Below, one piece after another: positions 6,097 through 7,546 of a stretch of 7,546 nucleotides of DNA. Position 1 is the first letter of the stretch; every line of letters begins with the position of its first letter. Origin of the DNA: CG1-02-35-72 sp964564475 (lineage in GTDB: Bacteria; Bacteroidota; Bacteroidia; Flavobacteriales; Flavobacteriaceae); NCBI GenBank assembly GCA_964564475.1, contig CAZMBM010000107.1:1-7546 (forward strand), given 5' to 3'. The notes under the pieces were generated by a model, which was not told where the DNA came from, did not search any database, and saw only the letters and a program-made list of their open reading frames with translations. The position numbers and the translations under genes are program-made.

Positions 6097-6147
6097 GTAC
6101 AAAGTATTAAAGGATGACAATACAAGATACCAAATACCGGCGACCAG
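6076..6147. repeat. Heptamer tandem repeats across the hisA stop codon
   Basis: Five 7-base units run from 6076 to 6110: GTATCAG, GTATCAA, GTATTAA, GTACAAA, GTATTAA. The first three lie within hisA, and the third supplies its TAA stop. After nine bases a second set follows at 6120-6147: ATACAAG, ATACCAA, ATACCGG, CGACCAG. The remaining bases of the 69-base hisA-hisF gap (6148-6165) are an A-rich run before the hisF ATG. Such GTATCAA-type heptamer arrays occur between genes in flavobacteria, to my memory. Seven-base units would shift the reading frame when gained or lost, so variation here could alter the HisA C-terminus. Confidence 0.65.
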
Positions 6148-6165
6148 TTACTAAAAAATAAAAAA

Positions 6166-6921
6166 ATGTTAACAAAAAGAATCATTCCGTGTTTAGATGT
6201 CAAAAACGGACGCACGGTAAAAGGGATTAATTTTAAGAGCTTACGCGATGCAGGAGATCCTGTAGCATTGGCTAAAATATATGCAGAACAAGGCGCAGAC
6301 GAGTTGGTGTTTTTAGACATCACTGCTACCATAGACCGCAGAAAAACGATGCCTGTTTGGGTAAATCAAGTCGCTAAAGCACTTAATATTCCGTTTACAG
6401 TGGGCGGCGGTATTACGTCTGTTCAAGATGTAGAAGCGCTTTTAAAATTAGGGGCAGATAAAATTGCCATAAATTCGGCGGCTGTCAGAAATCCACAGCT
6501 TATAAATGACATAAGTAATGCTTTTGGCAGTCAGTGTGTGGTGGTAGCCGTAGATGCTAAAAAGATAGATAACGAGTGGTTTGTGTATCTTGACGGCGGG
6601 CGGTTGCAAACAGATTGGCGTTTGTTTGATTGGGTAAAAGAAGCCGCACAACGTGGCGCTGGGGAAGTTTTATTCACATCGATGAATCATGATGGCACAA
6701 AAAGCGGCTTTGCTCTTGAGGCGCTAAATAAGATGAGTACTTTGATAAACATACCCGTAATTGCCAGTGGGGGTGCCGGCACAATGGCACACTTTACCGA
6801 AGCTTTTAAAACCGGCTTGGCCGATGCGGCATTGGCTGCCAGTGTTTTTCACTTTGGCGAAATAAACATCCCCGAATTAAAAAAATATTTAAAAAAACAA
6901 AACATAGCTATACGCTTATGA
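6166..6921 (+). CDS. hisF: Imidazole glycerol phosphate synthase, cyclase subunit (HisF)
   Basis: HisF is the (beta/alpha)8-barrel cyclase subunit of IGP synthase. With ammonia from HisH it converts PRFAR to imidazole-glycerol phosphate and AICAR (step 5), linking histidine to purine synthesis. The 251 residues match the family. The catalytic aspartates are Asp11 (IIPCLDVKNGR) and Asp130 (VAVDAKK). The four residues gating the ammonia channel in the well-studied enzyme, Arg5, Glu46, Lys99 and Glu167, are all present at the same numbers. Phosphate-binding glycines are seen at VGGGI (79-83) and ASGGAG (200-205), and TSMNHDGTKSG (171-181) is the second-half signature. The gene lies 69 bases after hisA with no Shine-Dalgarno site. 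Confidence 0.98.
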   Translation: MLTKRIIPCLDVKNGRTVKGINFKSLRDAGDPVALAKIYAEQGADELVFLDITATIDRRKTMPVWVNQVAKALNIPFTVGGGITSVQDVEALLKLGADKIAINSAAVRNPQLINDISNAFGSQCVVVAVDAKKIDNEWFVYLDGGRLQTDWRLFDWVKEAAQRGAGEVLFTSMNHDGTKSGFALEALNKMSTLINIPVIASGGAGTMAHFTEAFKTGLADAALAASVFHFGEINIPELKKYLKKQNIAIRL

Positions 6922-6926
6922 ATAAA

Positions 6927-6960
6927 GTCATCACGAGGAATGTCATGGCGAAGTAATCTC
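6927..6960 (+). repeat. Degenerate dispersed repeat, forward copy, between hisF and hisIE
   Basis: This begins GTCATCACGAGGAA and ends GGCGAAGTAATCTC. It matches the same dispersed intergenic repeat as the copy at 5273-5310 but in the opposite orientation, with a different and less palindromic centre. It starts five bases after the hisF stop and fills over half of the 63-base gap. No terminator-like T tract follows. The family assignment is from memory. Confidence 0.65.
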
Positions 6961-6984
6961 AAACTTTTGATAAAAAATTAAATT

Positions 6985-7546
6985 ATGACAATAGATTTTA
7001 ACAAAAACGGCGATGGATTGGTACCGGCCATTATTCAGGATGCCACAAGCCGACAAGTATTGATGTTGGGCTATATGAATGCTGAAGCTTATAAAAAAAC
7101 GGTAGAAACAAAAAAAGTTACCTTTTTTAGTCGGACTAAAAACCGGCTGTGGACAAAAGGCGAAGAGAGCGGCCATTTTTTAAACGTGAAGTCTGTAAAA
7201 AACGATTGCGATAACGACACCCTTTTAATTCGGGTCAATCCTGTGGGACCCACCTGTCATACAGGAGCCGATACCTGCTGGAATGAAACCAATGAACCCG
7301 ACAGTTTTTTACCGCTTTTAGAAATGCTTATTGCCGATCGTAAAGCAAATCCTACGGAAAAGTCTTATACCGCTTCTTTATTTAAAAAAGGCATCAATAA
7401 AATAGCCCAAAAAGTAGGCGAGGAGGCTGTAGAAGTCATTATAGAAGCCAAAGATCACGATGCTAATTTGTTTTTAAATGAGTCGGCCGATTTGTTGTTT
7501 CACTATTTGATTTTATTACAAGCCAAAGGTTTTTATTTAAAAGATG
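6985..7546 (+). CDS. hisIE: Bifunctional PRA-CH / PRA-PH (HisIE), 3' end outside window
   Basis: HisIE is a fusion protein for steps 2 and 3: the C-terminal HisE part hydrolyses phosphoribosyl-ATP to phosphoribosyl-AMP, then the N-terminal HisI part opens its ring to give ProFAR. The frame is open from ATG at 6985 to the window edge, giving 187 residues. Known homologues are around 200 residues, so only some 10-20 are missing. HisI shows FFSRTKNRLWTKGEESGH (47-64), the metal-binding Asp74, Asp76 and Asp78 with Cys75 (DCDND), and Cys91 and Cys98 in CHTGADTCW. HisE begins at about residue 105 and shows the acidic helix motif GEEAVEVIIEA (145-155) and NESADLLFHYL (165-175). The start MTIDFNKNGDGLVPAIIQD resembles flavobacterial HisIE from memory. 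It closes the biochemical pathway, and whether it also closes the operon cannot be seen here. Confidence 0.95.
   Translation, partial: MTIDFNKNGDGLVPAIIQDATSRQVLMLGYMNAEAYKKTVETKKVTFFSRTKNRLWTKGEESGHFLNVKSVKNDCDNDTLLIRVNPVGPTCHTGADTCWNETNEPDSFLPLLEMLIADRKANPTEKSYTASLFKKGINKIAQKVGEEAVEVIIEAKDHDANLFLNESADLLFHYLILLQAKGFYLKD

Noticed and set aside
6943..7176. 77-codon - strand open frame overlapping the start of hisIE
   Set aside because: HisIE in the opposite frame is well supported by its metal-binding motifs. The - strand frame shows no homology that I recognise.

Overview
The window holds one near-complete histidine biosynthesis operon, all genes on the + strand, in the order hisG-hisD-hisC-hisB-hisH-hisA-hisF-hisIE. 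The last gene runs off the right edge. Several features point to a member of the Bacteroidota, probably in or near the Flavobacteriia. These are the AT-rich sequence, start codons without Shine-Dalgarno sites, a promoter-like TTG...TAnnTTTG pair, HisC and HisIE N-termini that resemble flavobacterial homologues from memory, and intergenic short repeats of kinds familiar from these genomes. No genus is assigned.

Region 1-192 is the control region. It carries a Bacteroidota-type promoter, a 20-codon leader ORF with His-Arg-His-His near its start, and a perfect GC-rich hairpin with a nine-T tract ending 11 bases before the hisG start. Two further pairings can be drawn: one hairpin whose 5' arm lies over two of the His codons, and one competing with the terminator. 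Together these make a textbook-style ribosome-mediated transcription attenuator. HisG is also the long form with a C-terminal histidine-sensing domain, so both transcription and enzyme activity are probably controlled by histidine.

Region 193-5103 is the compact half. hisG, hisD, hisC, hisB and hisH are separated by 10 bases or overlap by 11, 4 and 4 bases, which suggests translational coupling. Region 5104-7546 is the loose half. hisA, hisF and hisIE are preceded by gaps of 258, 69 and 63 bases, and each gap holds short repeats: a multi-hairpin REP-like element and a degenerate dispersed repeat before hisA, heptamer repeats running over the hisA stop codon, and a second copy of the dispersed repeat, inverted, before hisIE. 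I found no convincing internal promoter or terminator in these gaps.

The eight genes encode every step from PRPP and ATP to histidine: HisG (step 1), HisIE (2 and 3), HisA (4), HisH plus HisF (5), bifunctional HisB (6 and 8), HisC (7) and HisD (9 and 10). Catalytic residues are intact throughout. The one notable protein-level departure is in HisB, whose phosphatase domain lacks all four structural zinc ligands known from the E. coli enzyme. The enzymes are well known; the interest lies in the leader and in the repeat-filled junctions.
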